A DNA stretch of 64,000 nt from Cellulophaga sp. F20128 (lineage in GTDB: Bacteria; Bacteroidota; Bacteroidia; Flavobacteriales; Flavobacteriaceae), in NCBI RefSeq assembly GCF_023015805.1, contig NZ_JALKBA010000003.1, forward strand, positions 275,208 through 339,207. Direction: 5' to 3'. Numbering within the stretch: the first letter of the stretch is position 1; the number at the start of each line of letters is the position of its first letter. The position numbers and the translations under genes were made by a program. The notes beneath the pieces were generated by a model. It saw only the letters and a program-made list of their open reading frames with translations, did not search any database and was not told the DNA's origin. Of the stretch, positions 1 to 8,936 are shown in pieces.

Positions 1-914
1 ACCCATGGCGCAAAATTTCCATCAATACCGATAAAGATTGCACCTGGGATATGACCTTTAGCGAAATCATCTTGATGTCGCACATCGAGAATAACAGCTC
101 CTGTTTCATTAGCAGCAACTTCAAAGGCTTTAGGGCTCAATGCATTTTCTCCCTGGGCTAGAACCTCGTTAATATCTTTGTAGCCCTCTTTATTCATCTT
201 TACATTCATTGGAAAATAGGCTGGTGGAGGTAAAAGCCCCTCTGTTACTTCATTGATGAATTCTTCCTTGGTCATATCGCTTCGTAAGGCGTAATTAACT
301 TCCTTTTGATTCCCTAAGGTGTCTACGGTTTCTTTCATCATATTTTTACCACAGGCAGAACCAGCGCCATGTGCAGGATATACGATAACATCATCGGCCA
401 ATGGCATTATTTTAGTACGTAGGCTGTCAAATAAGGTTCCAGCAAGTTCTTCTTGTGTCATATTTGATGCTTTTTGAGCAAGATCTGGCCGACCAACATC
501 ACCTAGAAATAAGGTATCTCCTGTGAACAAGGCGTGGTCTTTACCATTCTTATCTCTTAAAAGGTAGGAGGTACTTTCCATTGTATGCCCTGGCGTATGT
601 AGCGCTGTAATTGTAATTTCACCTAACGCAAAATCCTGACCATCCTTTGCGATGGTAGCTTCAAATGAAGGATCTGCATTTGGACCATAAATGATCTTAG
701 CACCAGTTGCTTTTGCAAGGGTTATATGGCCGCTAACAAAGTCTGCGTGAAAATGTGTTTCAAAGATGTATTTAATTTTGCCCTTGTCTAATTTTGTCCT
801 ATCTAAATAAGGGCTAACCTCTCTTAAAGGGTCAATTATAGCTACTTCTCCCTTGCTTTCTATATAGTAAGCTCCTTGTGCTAAGCAACCTGTATAAATT
901 TGTTCTATTTTCAT
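1..914 (-). CDS. MBL-fold/rhodanese protein, persulfide-dioxygenase-like (partial, 3' end cut by window edge)
   Basis: Open reading frame from ATG at 914 running off the left edge, about 304 residues visible. The N-terminal metallo-beta-lactamase domain carries HFHADFVSGH (His54, His56, Asp58, His63), then HTPGHTMES, GDTLF and AHGAG, the metal ligands of the ETHE1/persulfide-dioxygenase-like glyoxalase II superfamily. A rhodanese domain begins around residue 250; its catalytic Cys lies outside the window. Members oxidise glutathione persulfide or handle sulfane sulfur in the cytoplasm. A Crp-type operator and a consensus -7 element lie directly upstream. Family assignment is firm; exact substrate is inferred. 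Confidence 0.9.
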   Translation of the reverse strand, partial: MKIEQIYTGCLAQGAYYIESKGEVAIIDPLREVSPYLDRTKLDKGKIKYIFETHFHADFVSGHITLAKATGAKIIYGPNADPSFEATIAKDGQDFALGEITITALHTPGHTMESTSYLLRDKNGKDHALFTGDTLFLGDVGRPDLAQKASNMTQEELAGTLFDSLRTKIMPLADDVIVYPAHGAGSACGKNMMKETVDTLGNQKEVNYALRSDMTKEEFINEVTEGLLPPPAYFPMNVKMNKEGYKDINEVLAQGENALSPKAFEVAANETGAVILDVRHQDDFAKGHIPGAIFIGIDGNFAPW

Positions 915-1258
915 TTTTCTATAATTAATAGGTCAAAGGTATAATCTATTGTCTTTACTCACAGTAACATAAGTTACAGTGTTTATTTCTTTAAAACCAC
1001 TGCTATTGGAAGCTTAATACTGATAGTTTTACTAGGAAGTTGGCGAATTTTACTGTTTTAAGAAAATCAAAATTTCGCGCAGGAGGTAGGATAAAAGTAG
1101 CTGGTTAAGAGAGGATACAACCAGTAGATTTAGGGTTAAAATATTAATTAGTACAATAAATGTAAAAACCCCAACAGCCTTCTATAGTACTTTTTTAGTT
1201 GATTATTTGTATGCCTCCCAGAACGACATAGTATGGGGTAAATATGGCAATGATGAGT
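915..1258. other. Intergenic region, 344 bp
   Basis: Between the start of the MBL gene and the stop of the Crp/Fnr gene at 1259. Apart from the promoter/operator at 934-977 I see no ORF, tRNA or clear terminator; the rest is AT-rich unique sequence. Confidence 0.5.
934..977 (-). promoter_or_regulatory. Promoter and Crp/Fnr-type operator of the MBL/rhodanese gene
   Basis: On the minus strand TACCTTTG (934-941) matches the Bacteroidetes -7 consensus TAnnTTTG. GTAACATAAGTTAC (964-977) is an inverted repeat GTAAC-N4-GTTAC centred 33 bp upstream of the -7 centre, where a class II Crp-family activator would sit. No -33 TTTG is needed or seen. Inference from sequence only. Confidence 0.5.
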
Positions 1259-1891
1259 TTATAAATTTATTATTTTTATAAAATTTCTGTGCAATTCTAT
1301 TTTACCCAACTGTTCTAGTTTTTTTAATAATCTAGAGATCACTACTCTTGAAGTGTGAAGGTCATACGCAATTTCTTGATGTGTATTTTTAATGCGATGA
1401 TCATTATTAATCCTTGCCTTTTCTTTTAAATATTGTATTAGGCGTTCATCCAATTTATAGAAGGCAATACTGTCTACCGTAGTCAGTAGTTCATTGATTC
1501 TATTGTGGTAACTTTCAAAAACAAAATTACGCCAAGATTTATAGTTTTTTGTCCATTCTTCCATTTTAGAAACGGGTACCATAATGAGTTTGGCGTCTGT
1601 TTCAGCGATAGCTCTTATTTCACTTTTCTGTTGGCCTAGGCAACATGCCATAGTCATGGAACATGTTTCTCCTTTTTCTAAATAGTACAATAATAATTCA
1701 TCCCCATTACTATCTTCTCTCATAATTTTAATTGCGCCAGAAATAAGCAAAGGCATTGATTTTACATAGTCTCCTATTTCCATCATTTTATGGCCTTCTG
1801 GTATTTCTTTATAGGTGCCTACTTGAATGATCTCATTGATTAAAGCGTCTTCAAATAAATGTCCATAGCTAGTTTTCAATTCTTGAATCAT
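1259..1891 (-). CDS. Crp/Fnr family regulator with Cys-x5-Cys-Cys sensor-like motif
   Basis: 210 aa. N-terminal cyclic-nucleotide-binding-like beta barrel (about 20-115), long dimer helix (about 115-150) and C-terminal winged helix with recognition segment TSRVVISRLLKKLE. The segment GETCSMTMACC places Cys77, Cys83 and Cys84 in the effector domain; this cysteine group is common in a Bacteroidetes Crp subgroup often found beside MBL/rhodanese sulfur genes. FNR's N-terminal Fe-S cysteines are absent. The usual Glu of the recognition helix is replaced by Val, so the DNA site probably differs from FNR/CRP boxes. TAACTTTA (1896-1903) just upstream of the ATG may be its -7 element. Redox or sulfane-sulfur sensing is inferred. 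Confidence 0.88.
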   Translation of the reverse strand: MIQELKTSYGHLFEDALINEIIQVGTYKEIPEGHKMMEIGDYVKSMPLLISGAIKIMREDSNGDELLLYYLEKGETCSMTMACCLGQQKSEIRAIAETDAKLIMVPVSKMEEWTKNYKSWRNFVFESYHNRINELLTTVDSIAFYKLDERLIQYLKEKARINNDHRIKNTHQEIAYDLHTSRVVISRLLKKLEQLGKIELHRNFIKIINL

Positions 1892-2075
1892 CTTGTAAAG
1901 TTATTTTTTTTAAACATAGTAACCAAATAGGTTGGGATACTGCTTCACTAGTAAAACCGCTGTAAATGAAGATCAATATTCCCTTAGATCCAATCATAAA
2001 ACTAAGTGATATAATAATGATATATAGCAATTCATTTCGTTTTATTGTAAACCCTAAACTTAATAAGGAATTAAA

Positions 2076-2756
2076 TTAATAAAAATTAGCTATTTGGATG
2101 AGACGTTCAATGTTTAATAATTGAATTTTACGACCATCAATAGTAATAAGTTTATCGTATTTAAAATCATGTAGTACACGAGCCAAGGTTTCAACAACTG
2201 TACCTGCCATATTCGCTAAATCGGAGCGAGAGAGCTTAATCGTTGTTGTTAAAACACCGTCAACTTTATATTTATCTTGTAAAATTAATAAATTAAGAGC
2301 TACTCGCTCTCTTACGGTACGCTGTGATAGTACCGCCATTAGATTTGCCAATACATTAAATTCATGGCTTAAGCTTTTTAATAATAAACGTGAAAATGAT
2401 GAAGAATTTTCAAGTATTTCATTAAAATCTTTTGTACTAATAAATGAGATAATAGAATTTTCTATAGCAACTGCAGTATCTCCATAGCTGCTCTCGCTTA
2501 AAACAGATGAATAGCCAAAAAATTCCCCTTGCTTATAGATGTATATGATTTGTTCACGTCCGTCATTGTCCATTTTATATTTTTTTACTTTCCCGCTTTG
2601 TAAGTAAAAAATACCAGGAGGCAATGTCCCTTCCGTAAATATAGGTTGGTTTTTACGGAACTTTTTATCGTGCATAATTTTTTCAAGCATTGCCTTTTCA
2701 GCAGAAGGTAATTCGCTTAAGATATATTGGCTATTGAATTTAAATTTAGTAATCAT
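2076..2756 (-). CDS. Crp/Fnr family regulator (FNR-like recognition helix)
   Basis: 226 aa with a cNMP-binding fold (about 25-130), dimerisation helix and winged helix. The recognition helix reads GTVVETLARVLHDF, keeping the Glu and Arg that contact TTGAT in FNR (FNR has VETISR). There is no cysteine cluster, so direct Fe-S oxygen sensing is unlikely. Its middle region (SHEFNVLANLMAVLSQ) closely parallels that of the regulator at 9013 (GHEFGVLANIIAVLAQ), so the two are paralogues. A perfect FNR-consensus palindrome lies 47-60 bp upstream of the ATG, suggesting autoregulation or cross-regulation. Confidence 0.88.
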   Translation of the reverse strand: MITKFKFNSQYILSELPSAEKAMLEKIMHDKKFRKNQPIFTEGTLPPGIFYLQSGKVKKYKMDNDGREQIIYIYKQGEFFGYSSVLSESSYGDTAVAIENSIISFISTKDFNEILENSSSFSRLLLKSLSHEFNVLANLMAVLSQRTVRERVALNLLILQDKYKVDGVLTTTIKLSRSDLANMAGTVVETLARVLHDFKYDKLITIDGRKIQLLNIERLIQIANFY

Positions 2757-2766
2757 AATTGTGCCG

Positions 2767-2816
2767 TAAAGTTAAATCTTAATTTGTTTTCTAATTCAAA
2801 ACTTGATTTAAATCAA
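2767..2816 (-). promoter_or_regulatory. FNR-box palindrome in the divergent region upstream of the Crp/Fnr gene
   Basis: TTGATTTAAATCAA (2803-2816) is a perfect copy of the FNR consensus TTGAT-N4-ATCAA and extends with one mismatch to AAAA/TTTT flanks. TAACTTTA (2767-2774, minus) is a -7-like element 39 bp away, also found before the genes at 1891 and 14768. The site lies between the minus-strand crp gene and the plus-strand small Cys-rich gene and could serve either. Confidence 0.5.
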
Positions 2817-2963
2817 ATTTTTGCAAGATTCCAATTAAGCTCCATTGCTTTTTGGCCTTGTACTTTTACACCTAAGAATAGAGTTCATTCCGAATTAACA
2901 AAATAACAATGAAATCTACTATGAAGCACTATAAATTACTTGAAAATTAAATAAATACAGCCT

Positions 2964-3176
2964 ATGCTAAAAAACAATAAAGAAGCTATGATGTGCTGTC
3001 CTAACTGCGGCTCAAAATACAAACAAAAAATGCCACTAATAGGTAAACATATTAATAATCAGTGTGTTTTTTGTCATACTTTTTTTGGAATAACCAATAG
3101 TGACGATTGTTGTGTTTATTGTAAATATAGTAATGTGTTATGTCCAAAGGCACAAAAAAATATAGAAATAAAATAA
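2964..3176 (+). CDS. Small cysteine-rich zinc-ribbon-like protein with DCCVYC motif
   Basis: 70 aa with nine cysteines: CCPNC (11-15), CVFC (34-37) and DCCVYCKYSNVLCP (48-61). The first two pairs look like a zinc ribbon. The C-terminal block matches a motif recurrent in short uncharacterised Bacteroidetes proteins ('GDCCVYCSYG..CPP'). No signal peptide, so cytoplasmic. It lies downstream of a FNR box and before a methyltransferase gene. ATG 2964 was chosen; ATG 2988 or 2991 would shorten it without losing the cysteines. Function unknown. Confidence 0.7.
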   Translation: MLKNNKEAMMCCPNCGSKYKQKMPLIGKHINNQCVFCHTFFGITNSDDCCVYCKYSNVLCPKAQKNIEIK

Positions 3177-3360
3177 GTATTTCAAAATACTTTTAAAGTC
3201 TGGGTGATAATAAAAATCATCTACGTTGTCAAAAATGGCCATTGAAAGTATAGATATTTGGAGAAGGTAGGAAGGCAGAACAAATAAGGAAAAATAACAA
3301 ACAGTAAAAATGGGTAGTAGTTGCCTTATTTCCATTGTAAAATAATATACAATTTATAAA

Positions 3361-3957
3361 ATGATATTCAAAAACCTGCGATTACATATCGACATAGGTG
3401 ACAAACTTTTTAATACCCTTTACCCCTTGAGTATCCAAAGGCTTTCAGAACACCATTGGACGTCTGTAGAAGTAGCTCAAATATCAGCTGATTATTTAGT
3501 TCATAAACCTAATTGTAAAGTTTTGGATATTGGCTCTGGAGTAGGGAAATTTTGTTTGATAGGAGCTACGTCTACAAAAGGTCATTTTTATGGTGTTGAG
3601 CAACGAGAGAGGCTCATTAAGTTGTCACAAAAAATTGCAAAAACTCATAAAGTCAATAATGTAACCTTTATTCACTCCAATATTACAGAGGTTTCCTTTT
3701 CGGATTATGATGCATTTTATTTTTATAATCCTTTTTATGAAAACATAGATCATTCATTTTTAATAGACAACAAAGTTGTTTTAGACGAGAAATTATATAC
3801 CACGTATTCAGAATATGTAGCAAATCAATTAAAAAATACAGCCATAGGTACTAAACTGGTGACCTATTGGAGTACCTGGGTAGAAATTCCTGAGGGTTTT
3901 GATTTAGAATTTACGGCCTATAATGGGAAACTAAACTTTTGGAAAAAGAAATTTTAA
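3361..3957 (+). CDS. Class I SAM-dependent methyltransferase-like protein
   Basis: 198 aa. The SAM-binding motif I VLDIGSGVGKFCLIG sits at about 57-71, followed by an acidic motif II region (YGVEQRERL) and FYFYNPFYE in the position of the catalytic NPPY-like motif. This places it near small Rossmann methyltransferases acting on RNA or amide/amine groups. Substrate unknown. It precedes an 78-aa hypothetical gene by 5 bp and the alpha-oxoamine synthase gene, so the three may be co-transcribed. Confidence 0.75.
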   Translation: MIFKNLRLHIDIGDKLFNTLYPLSIQRLSEHHWTSVEVAQISADYLVHKPNCKVLDIGSGVGKFCLIGATSTKGHFYGVEQRERLIKLSQKIAKTHKVNNVTFIHSNITEVSFSDYDAFYFYNPFYENIDHSFLIDNKVVLDEKLYTTYSEYVANQLKNTAIGTKLVTYWSTWVEIPEGFDLEFTAYNGKLNFWKKKF

Positions 3958-3962
3958 CGTTT

Positions 3963-4199
3963 ATGGATAAGCAATTAAAACGAATACAAAAAAGTAAGGA
4001 ATTACTATTAGTTCAGGGTGTTAAAAAACTCCAAATCATTGGTTTTACAAATGTTACTATGCATAATATTTTGACAGATGAAACTTATCGGATTTACTTC
4101 TTAAGTTTTCTTAAAAACAGATCTATTTCTAAAACCGATGATGAAATTAATGCAATAAAAGAACTAAAGTCATTCATTGCTAAACTACTTAAAATGTAA
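3963..4199 (+). CDS. Hypothetical protein, 78 aa
   Basis: Basic, helix-rich protein starting at ATG 3963 (an upstream in-frame TTG at 3939 would overlap the methyltransferase gene by 19 bp and was not chosen). No recognisable domain, signal peptide or membrane segment. It lies 5 bp after the methyltransferase and 38 bp before the alpha-oxoamine synthase, all on the plus strand. Confidence 0.55.
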   Translation: MDKQLKRIQKSKELLLVQGVKKLQIIGFTNVTMHNILTDETYRIYFLSFLKNRSISKTDDEINAIKELKSFIAKLLKM

Positions 4200-4237
4200 A
4201 AAGTGAACAACATTATAATTAATTTTAAACTTAATTT

Positions 4238-5482
4238 ATGAATATACTTGAAAAACTAGAAACACGTCTAGGTCCCTTGGGTGAACACGCACACTATGCA
4301 CATGGTTATTATGCCTATCCACGACTAGAAGGTGAAATTAGCAACAAAATGATTTTTAATGGGAAAGAGAAATTAGTATGGAGTCTTAATAATTACTTAG
4401 GATTGGCAAACCACCCAGAAGTTAGAACGGCCGATAGGGAAGGGGCAAGGCGTTATGGATTAGCATATCCTATGGGAGCTAGAATGATGAGTGGAAATAC
4501 TGAACTCCATGAAAGCTTTGAAACAGAAATTGCAGATTATGTAGGCAAAGAAGATGCTTTTCTGTTAAACTATGGCTATCAAGGTATGGTATCCATAATT
4601 GATAGTTTGGTAGATAGGAATGATGTTATTGTGTACGATGCAGAGTCTCACGCTTGTATTTTAGACGGTGCAAGATTACATATGGGACAACGGTTTGTTT
4701 TTAAACATAATGATATTGAAGATTGTGAAAAACAATTACGCCGTGCTCAAAAAATAACACAAAAAACCAAAGGTGCAATTTTAGTAATTACCGAAGGAGT
4801 TTTTGGCATGCGTGGTGACCAAGGGAAACTTAAAGAAATTGTCTCTTTAAAAGAAAAATATTGCTTTTCATTATTAGTCGATGATGCACATGGCATAGGC
4901 TGTATGGGAAAAACAGGGGCAGGGACAGGTGAAGAACAAGGAGTTCAAGATGGGATTGACTTTTATTTTGGGACCTTTGCAAAGTCATTTGCAGGAATAG
5001 GAGCCTTTATTGCAAGTACTAAAGAGGCCATAATGTTTTTCAAATATAATATGCGGTCTCAAATCTTTGCAAAAGCTTTACCCATGCCAATGGTTTTTGG
5101 AGCTTTAAAGCGTCTTGAATTGATGCGAACAAGACCACTATTAAGAGAAAGATTATGGCGAACCACAGAAGCATTGCAAAATGGATTAACAGATGCAGGT
5201 TTTGATATTGGCAATACAAACTCACCTATTACTCCAATATATTTAAATGGAACAATTGAAGAAGCTACAGCATTGGTTAGTGATTTACGTGAAAACCACC
5301 ATATTTTTTGTTCCATGGTAGTATATCCTGTGGTTCCAAAAGGGATGATTATTTTAAGATTAATTCCAACGGCAGATCATAGCTTAGAAGATGTAAGTAG
5401 AACTATTACTGCTTTTAGTGAGATAAAATTAAAGCTTATAAATGGTCATTATAAAAAGGAGGAGATTGAAACAGTAATGTGA
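4238..5482 (+). CDS. Alpha-oxoamine synthase family PLP enzyme (serine palmitoyltransferase-like)
   Basis: 414 aa. A fold-type I PLP enzyme condensing an amino acid with an acyl-thioester. The signatures are all present: LNNYLGLANHP, the HACILDGAR region, VDDAHGIGCMGKTGAG (Asp/His cofactor contacts) and GTFAKSFAGIGAF with the Schiff-base lysine at about residue 249. Family members include KBL, BioF, SPT and the cysteate acyltransferase of sulfonolipid synthesis. The HNDIEDCEKQL stretch parallels Bacteroides SPT, so sphingolipid or sulfonolipid base synthesis is favoured over biotin synthesis; no bio genes are nearby. A bidirectional terminator follows. Confidence 0.82.
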   Translation: MNILEKLETRLGPLGEHAHYAHGYYAYPRLEGEISNKMIFNGKEKLVWSLNNYLGLANHPEVRTADREGARRYGLAYPMGARMMSGNTELHESFETEIADYVGKEDAFLLNYGYQGMVSIIDSLVDRNDVIVYDAESHACILDGARLHMGQRFVFKHNDIEDCEKQLRRAQKITQKTKGAILVITEGVFGMRGDQGKLKEIVSLKEKYCFSLLVDDAHGIGCMGKTGAGTGEEQGVQDGIDFYFGTFAKSFAGIGAFIASTKEAIMFFKYNMRSQIFAKALPMPMVFGALKRLELMRTRPLLRERLWRTTEALQNGLTDAGFDIGNTNSPITPIYLNGTIEEATALVSDLRENHHIFCSMVVYPVVPKGMIILRLIPTADHSLEDVSRTITAFSEIKLKLINGHYKKEEIETVM

Positions 5483-5506
5483 TTCAATTTTTCAATATAG
5501 AATTAA

Positions 5507-5549
5507 GACAAAAAGGCTTTACATTTGATCATGAATAGCCTTTTTGTTC
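5507..5549. terminator. Bidirectional terminator
   Basis: Inverted repeat ACAAAAAGGCT / AGCCTTTTTGT (5508-5518 and 5537-5547) with an 18-nt loop and T-rich arms, between convergent genes ending at 5482 and 5567. Confidence 0.6.
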
Positions 5550-5566
5550 TTGTCCATTCTGCTGAA

Positions 5567-7216
5567 CTACAAAAATTCTTTGGCCTTTTTAATAGCGGTA
5601 TCAATATCTTCTACAACAAGATCATCTGCTATAAAGGAGAAAATTTCATTTTTTTTAAAATCTTTCCGCAAGGGTTTCCCGATACCTGAAATTATGACCT
5701 TTATTTTTCTGGTCTTATAGGTTTTTATAATTGCTTTGATACTCTGGTATCCTGTAGCATCTATTAATGGTACATAGCGCATTCTAATGATAATAACTTG
5801 GGGCTGTATATGAGTATTGGTAATGGTTTCCTGAAATTGTCTGGCCGCTCCAAAGAATAGGGGGCCATTAATTTCATACAAAATAACTCCTTTAGGTATA
5901 TCCAATAGTTCTTCATCAAAAAGATGCTCGTCATTACCATTTTCGGACGAAAAATCCTGTATTTTAATAGATTCACTCATTCTTTTCATAAACATAAAAC
6001 TGGATAATACGATACCAATTTCTATGGCTATTACCAAATCAAAGATAACGGTGAGAAAAAATGTAGTCAGTAAGATAACAACATCCATTCTATTGCCTTT
6101 TAGAATAGATCTGAATTGTTTCCATTCGCTCATATGATACGCAACAACCATTAGAATACCGGCTAAACATGACATAGGGATTAATTTGGCATAGGGTGCA
6201 AATAAAAGCATAATAGCCAATAAGACTAGAGCGTGCACGATACCGGCAATAGGGGTGCGTCCTCCGTTTTTTACATTGGTTGCGGTTCTTGCAATGGCCC
6301 CCGTAGCGGGGATTCCACCAAAGAGAGAAGAGAAGATATTGGCCGCTCCTTGTGCTATTAACTCCATATTTGAACGGTGTTTACCACCTATCATCGAATC
6401 GGATACCACGGCAGAAAGGAGCGATTCTATACTTCCTAAAATGGCAATAGCAAATGCAGGTTGAATAAGCGCTTTAATGGTATCAAAATTAACATTGGGT
6501 ATATGGGGCAAGCCCAACTGGTTGGGGATATTCCCAAAATTACTTTCAATGGTATCTACCGGAAGATCAAATACAACGACAACTATGGTAGATAGAATTA
6601 TGGCAATAATAGACCCCGGAATTTTTTTTATAATTTTTTGGAAATAAAGTGTAATCAGTACGGTTGCCAAGGCAATACTAATTGCATACCAATTAATTTT
6701 ATGAAAATTACTAAAATATACCATCCATTTATCTATAAAATCAGCAGGTAATTTAGTAATATGAAGGCCAAAAAAGTCATTAATTTGAGAGGAGAAAATA
6801 ATAAGGGCAATCCCACTTGTGAATCCAACAATTAGAGAATATGGGATGTATTTTAATAAATTTCCGAGTCGTGCTAATCCAAATCCGATAATTATAAAAC
6901 CAGCCATAAAAGTAGCGATGGTTAAGCCGTCTGTCCCGTATTGTTGAACAATGCCATAAACAATAACAATAAAAGCTCCGGTAGGACCCCCTATTTGAAC
7001 CCGACTACCTCCAAAAGTCGAAATAATGATTCCAGCTATAATTGCGGTTACTATTCCCTTTTCAGGAGAAACACCGGAGGCTATGGCAAAGGCAATAGCC
7101 AAGGGCAAAGCAACTATCCCCACAATTAATCCCGAAAGAGTATCTTTTGTTATAGTTTCCTTGGATATCCCCTGTTTTAAAAGGGAAAATAATTTTGGTA
7201 TAAATTCTTTGCCCAT
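5567..7216 (-). CDS. SulP-family anion transporter with STAS domain
   Basis: 549 aa inner-membrane protein. Ten or more hydrophobic segments span about 25-420, with the SulP features GLIVGIVALPLAIAFAIASG near the N-terminus and GGIPATGAIARTATN in the middle. A cytoplasmic STAS domain (about 440-545) ends the protein, containing the DATGYQSIKAI phosphorylatable-loop region. Family members move sulfate, bicarbonate or other anions; the substrate cannot be read from sequence. Nearby sulfur-related genes (1-914) make sulfate plausible, but isocitrate dehydrogenase and DUF983 neighbours are uninformative. Confidence 0.9.
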   Translation of the reverse strand: MGKEFIPKLFSLLKQGISKETITKDTLSGLIVGIVALPLAIAFAIASGVSPEKGIVTAIIAGIIISTFGGSRVQIGGPTGAFIVIVYGIVQQYGTDGLTIATFMAGFIIIGFGLARLGNLLKYIPYSLIVGFTSGIALIIFSSQINDFFGLHITKLPADFIDKWMVYFSNFHKINWYAISIALATVLITLYFQKIIKKIPGSIIAIILSTIVVVVFDLPVDTIESNFGNIPNQLGLPHIPNVNFDTIKALIQPAFAIAILGSIESLLSAVVSDSMIGGKHRSNMELIAQGAANIFSSLFGGIPATGAIARTATNVKNGGRTPIAGIVHALVLLAIMLLFAPYAKLIPMSCLAGILMVVAYHMSEWKQFRSILKGNRMDVVILLTTFFLTVIFDLVIAIEIGIVLSSFMFMKRMSESIKIQDFSSENGNDEHLFDEELLDIPKGVILYEINGPLFFGAARQFQETITNTHIQPQVIIIRMRYVPLIDATGYQSIKAIIKTYKTRKIKVIISGIGKPLRKDFKKNEIFSFIADDLVVEDIDTAIKKAKEFL

Positions 7217-7269
7217 TGGTTTATAGATTAATCATTTAATAAATAAGGCGCTTAAAATTTTAGTATGTT

Positions 7270-7647
7270 TTACCTGTTTGTTGTATAATCTATGGTCATA
7301 TTCAACAAAATAGCTCTTGAGATACGCATTAATGGAATCTGTAACATAAAACTAAAGAGTATAATAAAGGGGTATATAATTGTAAAAAAACCGTTTAGAC
7401 TATGTAAAGAGAATCCTAGTATTAGTAACGGTATAAAAATTAGTACTACCATAGGATAGCTTATCCATAAAGCAGCTGTATAAAACCCTGGTTCCATCTT
7501 AAAATTTTGCTTGCAAGAAGAGCATTTATCTGGCATTTCTAAGATTCTTGAAAATACAAATAATCCTGGATTATTGAATAAATTTCCAATTTGACAACGT
7601 GGACATTTTAATTTTAAAATACTGTACAGCTTGGTTCCCCTTTTCAT
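7270..7647 (-). CDS. DUF983 family protein
   Basis: 125 aa. N-terminal zinc-ribbon-like pairs CPRC (about 15-18) and CSSC (about 42-45), then two transmembrane segments (about 57-80 and 85-107). This layout is diagnostic of DUF983, a family often near cytochrome oxidase genes but of unknown function. It lies between icd and the SulP gene on the same strand. Confidence 0.85.
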   Translation of the reverse strand: MKRGTKLYSILKLKCPRCQIGNLFNNPGLFVFSRILEMPDKCSSCKQNFKMEPGFYTAALWISYPMVVLIFIPLLILGFSLHSLNGFFTIIYPFIILFSFMLQIPLMRISRAILLNMTIDYTTNR

Positions 7648-7690
7648 TGACTATTTTCTTTTAAAGTGAACAATTTTTTCTCAAATAAAT

Positions 7691-8911
7691 TTACATATTG
7701 TCAACTATTGCTTTCCCAAATTCAGAACATTTAAGTAACGTGGCATCCTTCATTAATCTTTCGAAATCATAGGTGACGGTTTTGTTGTGAATAGCACCTT
7801 TTAAACCTTTAACTATTAGATCAGCGGCTTCTTGCCATCCTAAATATTCCAACATCATGACACCAGAAAGGATTTCTGAAGATGGGTTTACCTTATCTTG
7901 ATCTTTGTATTTGGGCGCTGTACCATGTGTTGCTTCAAATATGGAAACTCCTGTTTTATAATTGATGTTGGCACCTGGTGCAATTCCAATTCCACCTACT
8001 ATGGCAGCCAAAGCATCAGAAATGTAATCCCCATTTAAGTTTAATGTTGCAATAATATCATATTGCTCAGGTCTCAAAATAATTTGTTGCAAAAAAGCAT
8101 CGGCAATGACATCCTTTATAATTAGTTGATGTCCACCGCTATGAATAACCTGCCAAGGACCACCTTCATAATCTTTCGCGGAAAATTCATCTTGGGCCAA
8201 CTGATAGCCCCATTCTTTGAATTTGCCTTCGGTAAATTTCATAATATTCCCTTTATGAACAATAGTTACCGAATCTTTTTTATGGTCAATGGCATATTGA
8301 ATAGCAGCTCTCACCAAACGCTCGGTTCCTTCTTTTGAAACGGGTTTAATTCCTATAGATACAGTATTGGGAAAGCGAATGTCAGTTACACCCATCTCAT
8401 TGATTAGAAAGTTTTTTACTTTTTCGAGTTCAGGAGTACCATTCATCCATTCAATACCTGCGTAAATATCTTCCGTGTTTTCCCTAAAAATAACCATATC
8501 TACCTTTTCGGGATTTTTAACAGGGGAGGGTACGCCTTTATACCATTTAACAGGTCTAACACATGCATATAAATCAAGTTGTTGCCGTAAAGCCACATTA
8601 AGAGATCGCATTCCACCACCTATAGGTGTAGTTAAAGGTCCTTTAATGGCTACAAGATATTTCTCAATACTTTTAATAGTAGTTTCTGGTAACCATTCCC
8701 CAGTTTTTTCAAAAGCCTTTTCACCGGCATATACTTCTTTCCATTTAATTGCTCTGTAATCACCATATGCTTTTAGAATAGCAGTATCAATTACCATTTT
8801 AGTGGCTTTCCAAATATCTGGACCAGTCCCGTCACCTTCAATAAATGGGATTATGGGTTTATTGGGAACGTGGAGCTTTCCATTAACTAAACTTATTTTA
8901 CTTTCATTCAT
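7691..8911 (-). CDS. icd: NADP-dependent isocitrate dehydrogenase
   Basis: 406 aa, the normal length of dimeric type I bacterial IDH. Motifs include [13 protein letters not shown], the substrate loop [18 protein letters not shown] with the regulatory Ser, [14 protein letters not shown], and [20 protein letters not shown] for metal and cofactor. It oxidises isocitrate to 2-oxoglutarate in the TCA cycle. Its promoter is divergent from a Crp/Fnr gene; a TATATTTG -7 element (8937-8944) lies 32 bp from the centre of a 28-bp palindrome, so oxygen- or energy-responsive control is likely. Confidence 0.97.
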   Translation of the reverse strand: MNESKISLVNGKLHVPNKPIIPFIEGDGTGPDIWKATKMVIDTAILKAYGDYRAIKWKEVYAGEKAFEKTGEWLPETTIKSIEKYLVAIKGPLTTPIGGGMRSLNVALRQQLDLYACVRPVKWYKGVPSPVKNPEKVDMVIFRENTEDIYAGIEWMNGTPELEKVKNFLINEMGVTDIRFPNTVSIGIKPVSKEGTERLVRAAIQYAIDHKKDSVTIVHKGNIMKFTEGKFKEWGYQLAQDEFSAKDYEGGPWQVIHSGGHQLIIKDVIADAFLQQIILRPEQYDIIATLNLNGDYISDALAAIVGGIGIAPGANINYKTGVSIFEATHGTAPKYKDQDKVNPSSEILSGVMMLEYLGWQEAADLIVKGLKGAIHNKTVTYDFERLMKDATLLKCSEFGKAIVDNM

Positions 8912-8936
8912 ATTGAAAACTAAGTTAAATTGAATG

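Noticed and set aside
1905..1940. AACC-AAATA-GGTT half-palindrome upstream of the first Crp/Fnr gene as a fourth class II operator
   Set aside because: The centre lies about 27.5 bp from the -7-like element, not 32-33, and half-sites differ from the other operators.
3138..3335. 65-aa minus-strand hydrophobic ORF overlapping the end of the Cys-rich gene
   Set aside because: No start context, no recognisable family, overlaps a better supported gene; AT-rich sequence gives such hydrophobic frames by chance.
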